From positions 1-64,000 of the forward strand of contig DATEDI010000014.1 in the NCBI GenBank assembly GCA_035281745.1: a stretch of DNA of 64,000 nucleotides, read 5' to 3'. Under the pieces are notes generated by a model that was not told the DNA's origin, ran no database searches, and saw only the letters and a list, made by a program, of their open reading frames with translations. The DNA is from 66-474 sp035281745. GTDB taxonomy: Bacteria > Pseudomonadota > Gammaproteobacteria > Xanthomonadales > Rhodanobacteraceae. This document shows positions 48,437-57,293 of the stretch, piece after piece (positions within the stretch are counted from its first letter, which is position 1; each line of letters starts with the position of its first letter). The translations under genes and the position numbers were made by a program.

Positions 48437-49279
48437 ATGGCGGTATTCGACATTTTCAAGCGGTTCAAGACTCCGACGACGGCACCGGCCGAGCGTCGCG
48501 AGGACGAACGCCTGCGCGCCTCGCTGGGCGCGCGCGTGCTGGTGGTGGACGACTCCGCCACCATTCGCGCGGTGCTGGGCAAGATGTTGATGCAGGACGG
48601 CTACGAAGTGCTGAAGGCCGCGGACGGTGAAAGCGCGATTGAAATGGCGCAGTCGCAGCTTCCCGATCTGATCTTCCTGGACATCGTGTTGCCCGGTCTG
48701 TCGGGGTTCGCAGTGCTGCGGGCGCTGCGGCGCGAGGGCGCCACCCGGACTACGCCCATCATCATGATGAGCGGCAATCAACAGGCCACCGAACAGTTCT
48801 ACGTGCAGCGCTTCGGTGCCGATGGTTTCGTCAAGAAGCCGTTCGGGCGCGCGGAAGTGTTCCACGCGATCCGTTCGCTGGTGCAGGCGGGACGCGTGTC
48901 CGCGCGCGTCGAGACGATGCCGGTGAATGCGATTCCCGAGGGAATCTCGCCGGAGGAGTGGAACGCGATCCCCGACGTGGCAATGCCGGACGCGGCGCAT
49001 CTTGCCGCTTTGCCGGCGGCTGCGGTCGCAGCTCCCGTCGCATCGAGTGCGTTGGCCGGTTCAGGTCCACACACGCCGCCGGAGGCACCGGGCACGTCGA
49101 TGCGCCCTGGGCCATCCGCGGTCGTCGGCACATGGTCTGGTTCTGCCATCAGCATGGTGGCGCGAGCCACGCTCGGCCGTGCTGCGCAAACGGCGGTAAT
49201 TTCGGTTGCGTCGAATCATTTCCCGGCACCGGGCGATGCGGAAACGGCAGGAACGTCATCGGACGTGGACAAAGCTTGA
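48437..49279 (+). CDS. Single-receiver response regulator with long disordered tail (PilH/PilG-like)
   Basis: A 280-residue protein. A receiver domain occupies about residues 33-155: VLVVDDSATIRAVLGKML, phosphoacceptor in LIFLDIVLPG, then TPIIMMSGNQQATE and FVKKPFGRAEVFHAI with the conserved lysine. The pattern is close to the twitching-motility regulators PilG and PilH. The last 120 residues are Ala/Pro/Ser-rich with no recognisable output domain. The ATG at 48437 gives an N-terminal stub (MAVFDIFKRFKTP). It could act with the pilus machinery that FimX also serves, but no pil genes are in the window. The 158-base gap before it has no gene. Confidence 0.85.
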   Translation: MAVFDIFKRFKTPTTAPAERREDERLRASLGARVLVVDDSATIRAVLGKMLMQDGYEVLKAADGESAIEMAQSQLPDLIFLDIVLPGLSGFAVLRALRREGATRTTPIIMMSGNQQATEQFYVQRFGADGFVKKPFGRAEVFHAIRSLVQAGRVSARVETMPVNAIPEGISPEEWNAIPDVAMPDAAHLAALPAAAVAAPVASSALAGSGPHTPPEAPGTSMRPGPSAVVGTWSGSAISMVARATLGRAAQTAVISVASNHFPAPGDAETAGTSSDVDKA

Positions 49280-49318
49280 TCGCGGCACGCGATGCCCTTC
49301 GGACGGGGCCGTGGACGG

Positions 49319-51988
49319 TTATTCGATCAGCGACCTCATCCGGTAAAGCGCCTCGAGCGCTTCCCGCGGGGTCAGCGAGTCCGGATCGAGCGCGCGCACG
49401 GCATCAGCCAGCTTGGTCAGCTGCGGATCGGCAGGCGCGGGCGTGAACAGGTCGGGCTGCGGAGATGCGGAGCCGCCTGCGCGCGCCGGCTTCGTGACCG
49501 TGTCGTGCTGACCGCGTTCGAGTGTCGCCAGCGTCTGTTTCGCATCCGCGATCACGGCTTTGGGCAAACCGGCGAGCGCAGCCACTTGCAACCCGAAGCT
49601 CTGGTTGGCCGGGCCTTCCTTTACCGCGTGGATGAAGACGAGCTGGTCGCCCTGCCTGGCGTCGTGGTATTCGACGGCGTCGAGGTGCACGTTGGCGATG
49701 ACATCGAACTGCGATGCGAGTTCGGTCAGCTCGAAATAGTGCGTGGCGAACAGGGTGAACGCGCGGTTCGCCGTTGCGAGATGCACCGCCGCGGCACGCG
49801 CCAGCGCCAGGCCGTCGTAGGTCGAGGTGCCGCGCCCGACCTCATCCATCAGCACCAATGATCGGGCCGTCGCGTTGTGCAGGATGTTGGCGGTCTCGCT
49901 CATCTCGACCATGAAGGTCGATTGCCCGCGCGCGAGGTCGTCGCCCGCGCCGATGCGGGTGAAGATGCGGTCGATCGCACCGATCGTCGCGCTCGCCGCC
50001 GGCACGAAACTGCCGATGTGTGCCAGCAGCACGATCAGCGCGTTCTGGCGCATGTAGGTCGACTTGCCGCCCATGTTGGGGCCGGTGATTACCAGCATTC
50101 GACGTGCGTCATCGAGCGCGAGATCGTTGGGCTCGAAGGGTTCCGTGCGCACGGCTTCCACCACCGGATGCCGGCCGCGTTCGATGGTGATGCATGTTTC
50201 GTCCACCAGTTGCGGGCGCGACCAGTTCAGCGCGTCGGCGCGTTCAGCCAGTGCGGCCAGCACGTCGAGTTCCGCCAGTGATTGCGCGGCTTGTTTAAGC
50301 GGCGCGAGCTTTTCGATCAACGTGTCCAACACGTCGTCGTACAACGCGCGCTCGCGCATCAGCGAGCGTTCCTTCGCCGACAGCACCTTGTCTTCGAACG
50401 CCTTCAATTCCTCGGTGATGTAGCGCTCGGTGTTCTTGGTGGTCTGACGGCGGGTGTAGTGCGCGGGCGCCTTGTCGGCCTGCGCCTTGCCGAATTCCAT
50501 GTAGTAGCCGTGTACGCGGTTGTAGCCCACTTTCAGCGTAGCGATGCCGGTCGCGGCGCGCTCGCGCGTTTCAAGTTCCACGAGGTACTGGTCGGCGTGC
50601 GTGGAAAGCTGGCGCAGCTCGTCCAGATCGGCGTCATAACCGTCGGCGATGGCGCCGCCTTCGCGCAACAGTGCGGGCGGCCGTTCCACGATTGCCGCTT
50701 GCAGCAGGCGCACCGTGCCGGCGTGTTCGCCAACCCGTTCCAGCAGTTCACGCAGCAACGGTGAATCGAGTGGTGCCAGCGTCTCGCGCAGGCTCGGTGC
50801 GGCAGCGAGACCGTCACGCAGTGTCGCAAGGTCGCGCGGACGCGCCGAGCGCAGCGCTACCCTGCTGAGGATGCGCTCGAGGTCGCCAATCGCGCGGAGT
50901 TTTTCGCGGAGCGCGTCAAGCACACCGGATTCGATCAGCGCCGCAAGCGATTGGTGGCGCAGGCGCAGTGTTGCATGATCGCGCAGCGGGCGATGCAGCC
51001 AGCGCCGCAGTGCGCGCGCGCCCATCGGCGTGATCGTGGAATCCAGCACGCCGAGCAGGGTGTAGCGCGTGTCGCCCGACGGATGGGTATCGAGTTCGAG
51101 ATTGCGGCGGGTGGCCGCATCCATCGCCACGGTTTCATCGGCCGATTCGATCGCGAGGCCGGTGAGGTGCGGCAGCGCGGCTTTCTGGGTTTCCTGCAGG
51201 TAGCCGAGCAGGCAACCCGCCGCGGCCACGGCCAGCGACATGCCGTCGGCGCCGAAACCGGAAAGATCGCGGGTTCCGAAGAATCGCGTCAGCTCGCGCC
51301 GTCCGCTGGTCTCGTCGAAATGCCACGGCGGGCGCATGCGCAGCCCGTTGGATGCCGTGACGGCTGGAGGCCACGTTACATCCTCGCACACGAGGATTTC
51401 CGCCGGCGCAAGTCGCGCGAGTTCGGCGGCCAACGCGTCGGCGTCAGCGACCTCGCACAGCAGGAAACGCCCGCCCGCCAGATCGACCCAGGCCAGTCCG
51501 AAACCCGATTGTCCCGCGGCGATCGCCAGCAGCAGGTTGTCGCGCCGTTCCGGCAGCAAGGCCTCGTCGGTGAGCGTGCCGGGCGTCACCACGCGCACGA
51601 CCTTGCGCTCCATCGGACCTTTGCCGTTGGGATCGCCGATCTGCTCGCAAATCGCGACCGACTCGCCTGTGCGCACCAGCTTGGCGAGATACGATTCCAT
51701 CGCGTGGTAGGGCACCCCGGCCATCGGGATCGGCGCGCCGGCTGATTCGCCGCGCTGGGTCAGGGTGATATCCAGCAGCCGCGCGGCCTTGCGTGCGTCG
51801 TCGTAGAACAACTCGTAAAAGTCGCCCATCCGGAAGAACAGCAGCGTGCCCGGGTGCTCCGCCTTGGCGGCGAAGTACTGGCGCATCAGCGGCGTGTGGC
51901 GGGCGAGGTCGGCGTGGTCCATCTCGGGCGCAGCGGGTTCGGGCAAGCGCGAAGTGTCGCACGCGCCGGCCCAGCGCCCAAGCTTCAT
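49319..51988 (-). CDS. mutS: DNA mismatch repair protein MutS
   Basis: An 889-residue ATPase that recognises mismatches. The N-terminal mismatch-reading motif is FFRMGDFYELFYDDA, with the Phe-x-Glu stacking pair. Walker A is VITGPNMGGKSTYMRQ, with the downstream FMVEMSETANIL and LMDEVGRGTSTYDGLA (Walker B and signature). The C-terminal tail ends ALYRMRSLIE. The start at ATG 51988 is supported by an AGGGAGC site; a later ATG at 51922 (MDHADLARHT) lies closer to the conserved core but has no visible ribosome site. MutL is not in the window. Confidence 0.98.
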   Translation of the reverse strand: MKLGRWAGACDTSRLPEPAAPEMDHADLARHTPLMRQYFAAKAEHPGTLLFFRMGDFYELFYDDARKAARLLDITLTQRGESAGAPIPMAGVPYHAMESYLAKLVRTGESVAICEQIGDPNGKGPMERKVVRVVTPGTLTDEALLPERRDNLLLAIAAGQSGFGLAWVDLAGGRFLLCEVADADALAAELARLAPAEILVCEDVTWPPAVTASNGLRMRPPWHFDETSGRRELTRFFGTRDLSGFGADGMSLAVAAAGCLLGYLQETQKAALPHLTGLAIESADETVAMDAATRRNLELDTHPSGDTRYTLLGVLDSTITPMGARALRRWLHRPLRDHATLRLRHQSLAALIESGVLDALREKLRAIGDLERILSRVALRSARPRDLATLRDGLAAAPSLRETLAPLDSPLLRELLERVGEHAGTVRLLQAAIVERPPALLREGGAIADGYDADLDELRQLSTHADQYLVELETRERAATGIATLKVGYNRVHGYYMEFGKAQADKAPAHYTRRQTTKNTERYITEELKAFEDKVLSAKERSLMRERALYDDVLDTLIEKLAPLKQAAQSLAELDVLAALAERADALNWSRPQLVDETCITIERGRHPVVEAVRTEPFEPNDLALDDARRMLVITGPNMGGKSTYMRQNALIVLLAHIGSFVPAASATIGAIDRIFTRIGAGDDLARGQSTFMVEMSETANILHNATARSLVLMDEVGRGTSTYDGLALARAAAVHLATANRAFTLFATHYFELTELASQFDVIANVHLDAVEYHDARQGDQLVFIHAVKEGPANQSFGLQVAALAGLPKAVIADAKQTLATLERGQHDTVTKPARAGGSASPQPDLFTPAPADPQLTKLADAVRALDPDSLTPREALEALYRMRSLIE

Positions 51989-52034
51989 GCACTGCTCCCT
52001 GACTGACTTCCAGCCACACTCGTCAGGAACAACC

Positions 52035-52159
52035 GTCATTCCGGGGCGGCCCGCGGTTTCATGCGGGCAGAACCCGGAACCCGGCGCCTTGCTTCTGGAA
52101 AAAGTCACTGGCCTCCCGGTTCTAGCGCCGATGGAGCCGAAGATGGCCCCCGGAATGAC
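52035..52159. repeat. Palindromic repeat, family C (copy 5)
   Basis: GTCATTCCGGGGC at the left and GGCCCCCGGAATGAC at the right are inverted, with CCCGGAACCCGG and AAAAAGTCACTGG inside. It lies between the divergent mutS and phoB. Confidence 0.8.
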
Positions 52160-52170
52160 GAACGCTTTGA

Positions 52171-52188
52171 TTGTCACGAGGTTGTCAT
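52171..52188 (+). promoter_or_regulatory. Pho box upstream of phoB
   Basis: TTGTCAC-GAGG-TTGTCAT fits the PhoB direct repeat (CTGTCAT N4 CTGTCAT). A CAATAAT -10-like element at 52201-52207 is 12 bases downstream, the usual layout for a PhoB-activated promoter. Predicts autoregulation of phoBR. Confidence 0.75.
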
Positions 52189-52236
52189 GTCGCGACGCTG
52201 CAATAATCCCGTCACAGGACTGCCAACAACCCCTGC

Positions 52237-52926
52237 ATGCACAAGCGCGTACTGATCGTCGAAGACGAAGCCTCGATCCGCGACATGGTCGCCTTCGCGC
52301 TGCGCAAGGCGGACATGGAAGTGATCCACGCCGCCGACGCGCGCGCGGCGTTGACCGCCATCAGCGACACCCCTCCTGACCTGATCCTGCTTGATTGGAT
52401 GCTGCCCGGCATGACCGGGCTGGAACTCGCGCGGCGTCTTCGCAGCGAAGAGCGCACTGCCGAAGTACCGATCATCATGCTGACCGCGCGTGGCGAGGAA
52501 ATGGATCGCGTCAACGGCCTCGAAGCCGGCGTCGACGATTACGTGGTGAAGCCGTTCTCGACACGCGAACTGATTGCACGGATCAAGGCGGTGCTCAGGC
52601 GTGTGCAGGCCGACGGCGGCACCGGTTCGATCGAGATCGGCGGCCTGCGCATCGATGGTCCCGCTCATCGGGTGTACGCAGGAGAAACGCAGGTCGAGAT
52701 CGGCCCCACCGAGTACCGCCTGCTGCATTTTTTCATGACCCACGCCGAGCGCGCCTACTCGCGCGCGCAACTGCTGGACCAGGTGTGGGGCGGCAGCGTG
52801 TACGTCGAGGAGCGTACGGTCGACGTGCATATCCGGCGCCTGCGCAAGACGCTGGAACCGTTCGGACTGGACGGCCTGATCCAGACCGTGCGCGGCACCG
52901 GCTATCGGTTTTCCGCGTCGCCATGA
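52237..52926 (+). CDS. phoB: Phosphate regulon response regulator PhoB
   Basis: A 229-residue OmpR-type regulator. Receiver: VLIVEDEASIRDMV, phosphoacceptor in LILLDWMLPGMTG, then IMLTARGEEMDRVNGLEAGVDDYVVKPFS. The DNA-binding domain ends VDVHIRRLRKTLEPFGLDGLIQTVRGTGYRFS with the recognition helix. The phosphate-specific sequence features and the adjoining phoR and pst genes fix the identity. The stop overlaps the phoR ATG (ATGA). Confidence 0.97.
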   Translation: MHKRVLIVEDEASIRDMVAFALRKADMEVIHAADARAALTAISDTPPDLILLDWMLPGMTGLELARRLRSEERTAEVPIIMLTARGEEMDRVNGLEAGVDDYVVKPFSTRELIARIKAVLRRVQADGGTGSIEIGGLRIDGPAHRVYAGETQVEIGPTEYRLLHFFMTHAERAYSRAQLLDQVWGGSVYVEERTVDVHIRRLRKTLEPFGLDGLIQTVRGTGYRFSASP

Positions 52927-53966
52927 ACGCCGATCACGCGCGTGCGCGGCGCCTCGCGGCCCAGTTGAGCGACCTGCGCACCGTCGCATGTGCCTTGCAG
53001 GATGCGTTGGTCTTGTTGGACCCGCACGGCTGCGTGCGCTGGTGCAATCCAGCTGCACAACGCCTGCTGGGCATTACGTGGCCGCGCGATCGCGGCCAGC
53101 CGCTGGCCGCGCATTTCGGCGACGGCGAGGCCGGCGCATGGCTGCGAGCGGGGCAGGGGGACGCCGACGACGTGGCCTCACCCGTCGATGCCGCGGTGCG
53201 ACTGGAATTGAACCTGATTCCGTACAGCGAACATCGTCGCCTGCTGATTGCGCGCGACATCAGTCGCGTCACCAAGCTGGAACAGGTACGCCGCGATTTC
53301 GTCGCCAACGTTTCGCACGAGCTGCGCACGCCGCTGACGGTGATCCACGGTTACCTGGAACTGCTCGACCCGGAGGATGTGCCGGCGCTGGCGCCGGTGC
53401 TGGACGAAATGCGCACGCAGTCGCAGCGAATGCGGCAGATCGTCGAAGACCTGCTTGAGCTGTCGCGCCTGGAAATGCAGCAACACGTGCCCGAAGAGCG
53501 TGTGGAAATGGCGCCGCTGCTGGAATCGCTGCGCCGCGAGGCGGAAGCCTTGAGCCATGGCAAGCATCACGTCGCGGTCGAGAATGAAGGCCATGCCGAC
53601 CTGCTGGGATCGCCCAAGGATCTCCACAGCGCCTTCTCGAATCTGGTCAGTAACGCCGTACGCTATACGCCCGAAGGCGGCAGCATCACGGTCCGCTGGC
53701 GACGCACCCCGACCGGTGCCGAGTATTCGGTCACCGACACCGGGTACGGCATTCCTGCAGATCATCTGTCGCGGCTGACCGAACGGTTCTATCGCGTCTC
53801 GTCCAGCCGTTCGCGCGCGACCGGCGGTACAGGACTCGGGCTCTCGATCGTCAAGCATGTGTTGAACCTGCACGACGCGCAGTTGCGGATCGAAAGCGAG
53901 GCAGGCAAGGGTTCGACGTTCACGTGTGTTTTCGGCGAGGAGAGGTTACTCGAACCCGATGCGTAG
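52923..53966 (+). CDS. phoR: Phosphate regulon sensor histidine kinase PhoR (no transmembrane segment)
   Basis: A 347-residue kinase. It opens directly with a PAS domain (VACALQDALVLLDPHGCVRWCNPAAQRLLG, residues about 22-51), then the H-box FVANVSHELRTPLTVIHGYLE, N-box FSNLVSNAVRYTPEGG and G-boxes VTDTGYGIP and GTGLGLSIVKH. E. coli PhoR (about 430 residues) has two N-terminal membrane helices; none is present here, and the gene cannot begin earlier without running back into phoB. It may be tethered through PhoU/PstB or be cytoplasmic. Overlaps the phoB stop by four bases. Confidence 0.95.
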   Translation: MNADHARARRLAAQLSDLRTVACALQDALVLLDPHGCVRWCNPAAQRLLGITWPRDRGQPLAAHFGDGEAGAWLRAGQGDADDVASPVDAAVRLELNLIPYSEHRRLLIARDISRVTKLEQVRRDFVANVSHELRTPLTVIHGYLELLDPEDVPALAPVLDEMRTQSQRMRQIVEDLLELSRLEMQQHVPEERVEMAPLLESLRREAEALSHGKHHVAVENEGHADLLGSPKDLHSAFSNLVSNAVRYTPEGGSITVRWRRTPTGAEYSVTDTGYGIPADHLSRLTERFYRVSSSRSRATGGTGLGLSIVKHVLNLHDAQLRIESEAGKGSTFTCVFGEERLLEPDA

Positions 53967-54073
53967 TTCGTTGCGCAACGTTAGTGCAGCGCATCCGCGG
54001 CAAGGCAAAGCATGAGACTGAGGCCAACGCGGAACGACACCGATACAGGGATTCCTCCGGTGGAGGGGTGTAC

Positions 54074-54457
54074 ATGACGACCATGCCGCTGAGGAAATGG
54101 GCGAAGGACCTCAGGCAGCAGACCTTGGTGGTCTATCATGCGGCCCGTGATCCGCGAACGCCATGGTTCGTCCGGGTCCTGGCGTTGGCAGTTGCAGCCT
54201 ACGCGCTCAGCCCAATCGACCTGATCCCCGACTTCATCCCCATACTTGGCTATCTGGATGATCTCGTCATTGTCCCTTTGGGCCTGATGCTCGTGTTGCG
54301 GCTGACCCCAGGCGAGGTTCTCGCCGCCGCGCGGGTCAAGGCGGAGGCCGCGGCCGACCGGCCGGTGAGTCGTGGCATAGCCGCCGTGATCGTTGGCATC
54401 TGGACCCTCGCCGCGGTGGTTCTCGGCCTATGGGCATGGCGGATATTTCGCACCTGA
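54074..54457 (+). CDS. YkvA-family (DUF1232) membrane protein
   Basis: A 127-residue protein with the DUF1232 core RVLALAVAAYALSPIDLIPDFIPILGYLDDLVIVPLGLMLVLRLTP and a second hydrophobic segment near the C-terminus (AAVIVGIWTLAAVVLGLWAW). Family function unknown. The ATG at 54074 follows a strong GGAGGGG site. It lies 107 bases after phoR, possibly independent of the phosphate genes. Confidence 0.88.
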   Translation: MTTMPLRKWAKDLRQQTLVVYHAARDPRTPWFVRVLALAVAAYALSPIDLIPDFIPILGYLDDLVIVPLGLMLVLRLTPGEVLAAARVKAEAAADRPVSRGIAAVIVGIWTLAAVVLGLWAWRIFRT

Positions 54458-54763
54458 CAATTCAACCTTGGTCAACGCTTGTCAGTTTGCATGATGAACA
54501 GGGGCCCCGCGGGAGTTGGCATGCAGCTCGAATCGAATCCGGATTGACCCATCCGCGTTTCGCGCGGCTTGGCCGGCGGCCAAAACAAAAACGGCGGGCA
54601 TTTCCTTGCCCGCCGCCACTGCTGGCCCGCCGAGGGCCGAACGTCCGATCTGGATGCCGGCTCGGCGCACCGCTGGACCTCGGCATCCCTGCCTCGGCGA
54701 GCGGCCGGCCTGTGGCACCCTGCCTTCGGCGAGCCCCGGTGCTGCCGAGATTCCGACATCCTG
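54458..54763. other. 306-base gap holding the porin terminator, no gene
   Basis: Apart from the terminator at 54582-54614 I see only GC-rich text with several short inverted repeats and no frame with a credible start site. Confidence 0.6.
54582..54614 (-). terminator. Intrinsic terminator of the porin gene
   Basis: On the minus strand GGCGGGCA, a 6-base loop and TGCCCGCC form an 8-base stem followed by GTTTTTGTTTTG. Confidence 0.88.
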
Positions 54764-55951
54764 TCAGAACTTCACTTCAGCCCACGCGCCGATCTCGCGG
54801 CTATGGACGTCGACCGTGGTGTTGTTGCGCAACTTTTCGTCCTTGTAGGCGACCGCAACCTTCACGCCCTTGGTGACCGGGAACGCGACGCCGGCGTTCC
54901 AGTACGTGTCCTTGAGTGAGGGGTCGAGGTCCTTGCTGGGTTTGACCTGGTCGTAGCGTGCGAACACCGATGCGCTGGTGAAGTCGTAGCTGCCCCACAG
55001 TGAATAGCCCGATGCCTTGTCGGTGGCGGGCGTGGTGACGTTCTTCCAGTTGTCGGCCGTGAACCATTCCGCGCCGAGGCGCAGGCCGTCACGGTTCCAC
55101 GCGGCCATCGCGTCGTAACGGCGCGCGCTGTGCAGCACGGGTGAGGATTGGGTGTCCTTGCCGAGATCGCCGTCGTAGGCACCGACCGCGAACATCAGGC
55201 CCTTGATCGGCTGCAGGCCGACGCGGCCCTCGAAATCGACGTGGTTCGAGCGCGACGGATTCTTGTAGCCGGCGCCGTTGATGGCCGACACCTGGTAGTT
55301 GAACATGCCGTTGTCGCCGAACAGATGCAGGCCCCAGTCGGCCGAATTGCCGTACTTCATGCGGTCGACCAGCGTGTTCTCGACGTAGCGGTAGCCGTAC
55401 CATTCCTCGACGAACGGAATCCACGCCATGTTGGCCGAGCCGACGCGCAGCGTGGCGAGCGGGGAAAACGCGCCTTGCAGATAGGCCTTCTTAACGAACA
55501 ACTGGGTTTGGCCATCGTTGCCGACGTAGTTGAAATCGGTGGTCAGGTTGGCCGACCAGATGTCGTTGAACTTGTGGTCCACCGTCAGGTAGAACCGCTT
55601 GACGTCGATGCCGGTGCCCGAAGCGTCGGTCTTCTTGCCGTTGCTGGTCTGATCGAGGTTGGTGAAATCAGCGAACATCGTGCCGCCGACCTTGGTGTTG
55701 TCGGCCCATGACGCGGCGGGCTTGGCCGGCGCCTGTTGCAACGCCTCGATGTTCTGCTGGGTGCTGACATTGATGCTGGATTGCGCATCGGTGCGTTCCT
55801 GCAGCGCCGTGACCCTGCCCTGCAGCGCCGCGAGTTGCGCCTTCAGGTCGGCCAGTTGCCGGGCGTCGCCGGACGCGGACTGGGCCATGGCCCCGAAGCT
55901 TGCAAAGGTCAGGCCGGTGGCGATGGCCACCGAGAGCATCTTGATACGCAC
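54764..55951 (-). CDS. Phosphate-porin-like outer-membrane protein (OprP/OprO family)
   Basis: A 395-residue protein with a signal peptide (ending AMAQ), an N-terminal coiled coil (RQLADLKAQLAALQGRVTALQ) as in trimeric OprP/OprO porins, and a beta-barrel of alternating strands that ends in the outer-membrane signature AWAEVKF. Start: GTG at 55951, which has an AAGGAG site; an in-frame ATG four codons later is possible. It is divergent from pstS, and a Pho box upstream predicts induction by phosphate starvation, fitting uptake of phosphate or polyphosphate across the outer membrane. Confidence 0.88.
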   Translation of the reverse strand: MRIKMLSVAIATGLTFASFGAMAQSASGDARQLADLKAQLAALQGRVTALQERTDAQSSINVSTQQNIEALQQAPAKPAASWADNTKVGGTMFADFTNLDQTSNGKKTDASGTGIDVKRFYLTVDHKFNDIWSANLTTDFNYVGNDGQTQLFVKKAYLQGAFSPLATLRVGSANMAWIPFVEEWYGYRYVENTLVDRMKYGNSADWGLHLFGDNGMFNYQVSAINGAGYKNPSRSNHVDFEGRVGLQPIKGLMFAVGAYDGDLGKDTQSSPVLHSARRYDAMAAWNRDGLRLGAEWFTADNWKNVTTPATDKASGYSLWGSYDFTSASVFARYDQVKPSKDLDPSLKDTYWNAGVAFPVTKGVKVAVAYKDEKLRNNTTVDVHSREIGAWAEVKF

Positions 55952-56029
55952 GCAGATCTCCTTGCGGAAGTGGGTGGAGGAACTGCGGCGAAGATTGCGG
56001 TGCGCGTGTTACGCGGACTGGTCGCGGCG

Positions 56030-56047
56030 ATGACCGTTGTATGACAG
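56030..56047 (-). promoter_or_regulatory. Pho box for the phosphate-porin gene
   Basis: On the minus strand CTGTCAT-ACAA-CGGTCAT, a close match to the PhoB direct repeat, about 80 bases before the porin start. Confidence 0.75.
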
Positions 56048-56070
56048 GCCGCCTGCGCGGTGCATGCGCG

Positions 56071-56110
56071 CTGTCATCGAACTGCAACAAACAGCTCATC
56101 GAACTGCAAC
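56071..56110 (+). promoter_or_regulatory. Two tandem Pho boxes for pstS
   Basis: CTGTCAT-CGAA-CTGCAAC (56071-56088) and AGCTCAT-CGAA-CTGCAAC (56093-56110) repeat with a 22-base period, the helical spacing expected for two PhoB dimers. The pstS start is 52 bases further on. Confidence 0.8.
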
Positions 56111-56161
56111 ACGCGGGCGCTGGAATGTGCGTCATCAACCACGACGCACCAGGAGACTCGC

Positions 56162-57184
56162 GTGACCTCGAACAACAAGCTTCGCCTGCTGGCACTCGCC
56201 ACCACGCTTGCGCTCGGCATCGGCGCGGCGCATGCCACCGACATCACGGGCGCCGGTTCCAGCTTTGTCTATCCGGTGATCTCGAAATGGTCGGCGGCTT
56301 ATGCCGAGAAAACCGGCAACCGCGTGAACTATCAATCGATCGGTTCGGGCGGCGGCATTGCGCAGATCAAGGCCGGTACGGTGGACTTCGGCGCCAGCGA
56401 CATGCCACTGGACGAAGCCACCTTGAACAAGTTCGGCTTGGGCCAATTCCCGGATGTGATCGGCGGCATCGTGCCGGCGTACAACATCGCGGCCATCGCG
56501 CCCGGCAAGCTGGTGCTGGACGGCCAGGTGTTGGCGAAGATCTTCCTCGGCCAGATCACCAACTGGTCCGATCCCGCGATCGCGGCATTGAATCCGGACA
56601 TCGCGTTGCCCAGCGCGAAGATCACCGTGGTGCATCGCTCGGATGGCTCCGGCACCAGTTTCAATTTCACCAACTACCTGTCCAAGATCAGTGCCGACTG
56701 GAAAGCCAGGGTGGGTGAGGGCACCGCTGTGAAATGGCCGGTCGGCATCGGCGGCAAGGGCAACGAGGGTGTGTCGGCTTACGTCAAGCAGATTCCGAAT
56801 TCGATCGGATATGTCGAATACGCCTATGCCGTGCAGAACAAGCTGGGCTATGCGCGCATGAAGAACGCCGCCGGCAAGGTGGTCAGTCCCGAAACCGCCA
56901 GCTTCCAGGCCGCCGCCGCGACCGCCGATTGGTCGCACGCGAAGGACTTCAATTTGCTCATGACCAACGCGCCGGGCGCCGGCGCTTGGCCGATCACTGC
57001 CACCTCGTGGGTGATCATGGTCAAGCAGCCGAAGAACGTCGCGAACTCGAAGGTGGCGCTGGACTTCTTCCGCTACGCGTATACCGACGGCAAGTCAGCG
57101 GCCACTGCACTCGACTACGTGCCGCTTCCGGCCAGCCTGGTCAACCAGATCGAGGGCTACTGGAAGACCGAGTTCAAGCAATAG
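56162..57184 (+). CDS. pstS: Periplasmic phosphate-binding protein PstS
   Basis: A 340-residue binding protein with signal peptide (ending GAAHA). Phosphate-contacting motifs are DITGAGSSFVYPVISKW, IGSGGGIAQIKAGTVDFGASDMPLD and VVHRSDGSGTSFNFTNYLS. Start at GTG 56162, which has an AGGAG site. It is preceded by two Pho boxes and followed by pstC after a palindromic repeat that may shape the excess of pstS over pstCAB transcripts. Confidence 0.97.
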   Translation: MTSNNKLRLLALATTLALGIGAAHATDITGAGSSFVYPVISKWSAAYAEKTGNRVNYQSIGSGGGIAQIKAGTVDFGASDMPLDEATLNKFGLGQFPDVIGGIVPAYNIAAIAPGKLVLDGQVLAKIFLGQITNWSDPAIAALNPDIALPSAKITVVHRSDGSGTSFNFTNYLSKISADWKARVGEGTAVKWPVGIGGKGNEGVSAYVKQIPNSIGYVEYAYAVQNKLGYARMKNAAGKVVSPETASFQAAAATADWSHAKDFNLLMTNAPGAGAWPITATSWVIMVKQPKNVANSKVALDFFRYAYTDGKSAATALDYVPLPASLVNQIEGYWKTEFKQ

Positions 57185-57204
57185 GCAGCGATGGACCCTT
57201 CCTC

Positions 57205-57269
57205 GTAGGGCGGGAGCAGCGAAGCGAATCCCGCCGGTGATAACCCAGGCGGGTTAGCACCCGCCCTAC
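57205..57269. repeat. Palindromic repeat, family B (copy 2, inverted)
   Basis: GTAGGGCGGG at the left pairs with CCCGCCCTAC at the right. Read on the other strand it matches the copy at 4108-4175 module by module. It lies between pstS and pstC, where a stable hairpin is commonly found to protect pstS mRNA. Confidence 0.82.
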
Positions 57270-57293
57270 GCGAGCATTCTCGCAAAGACCTGC

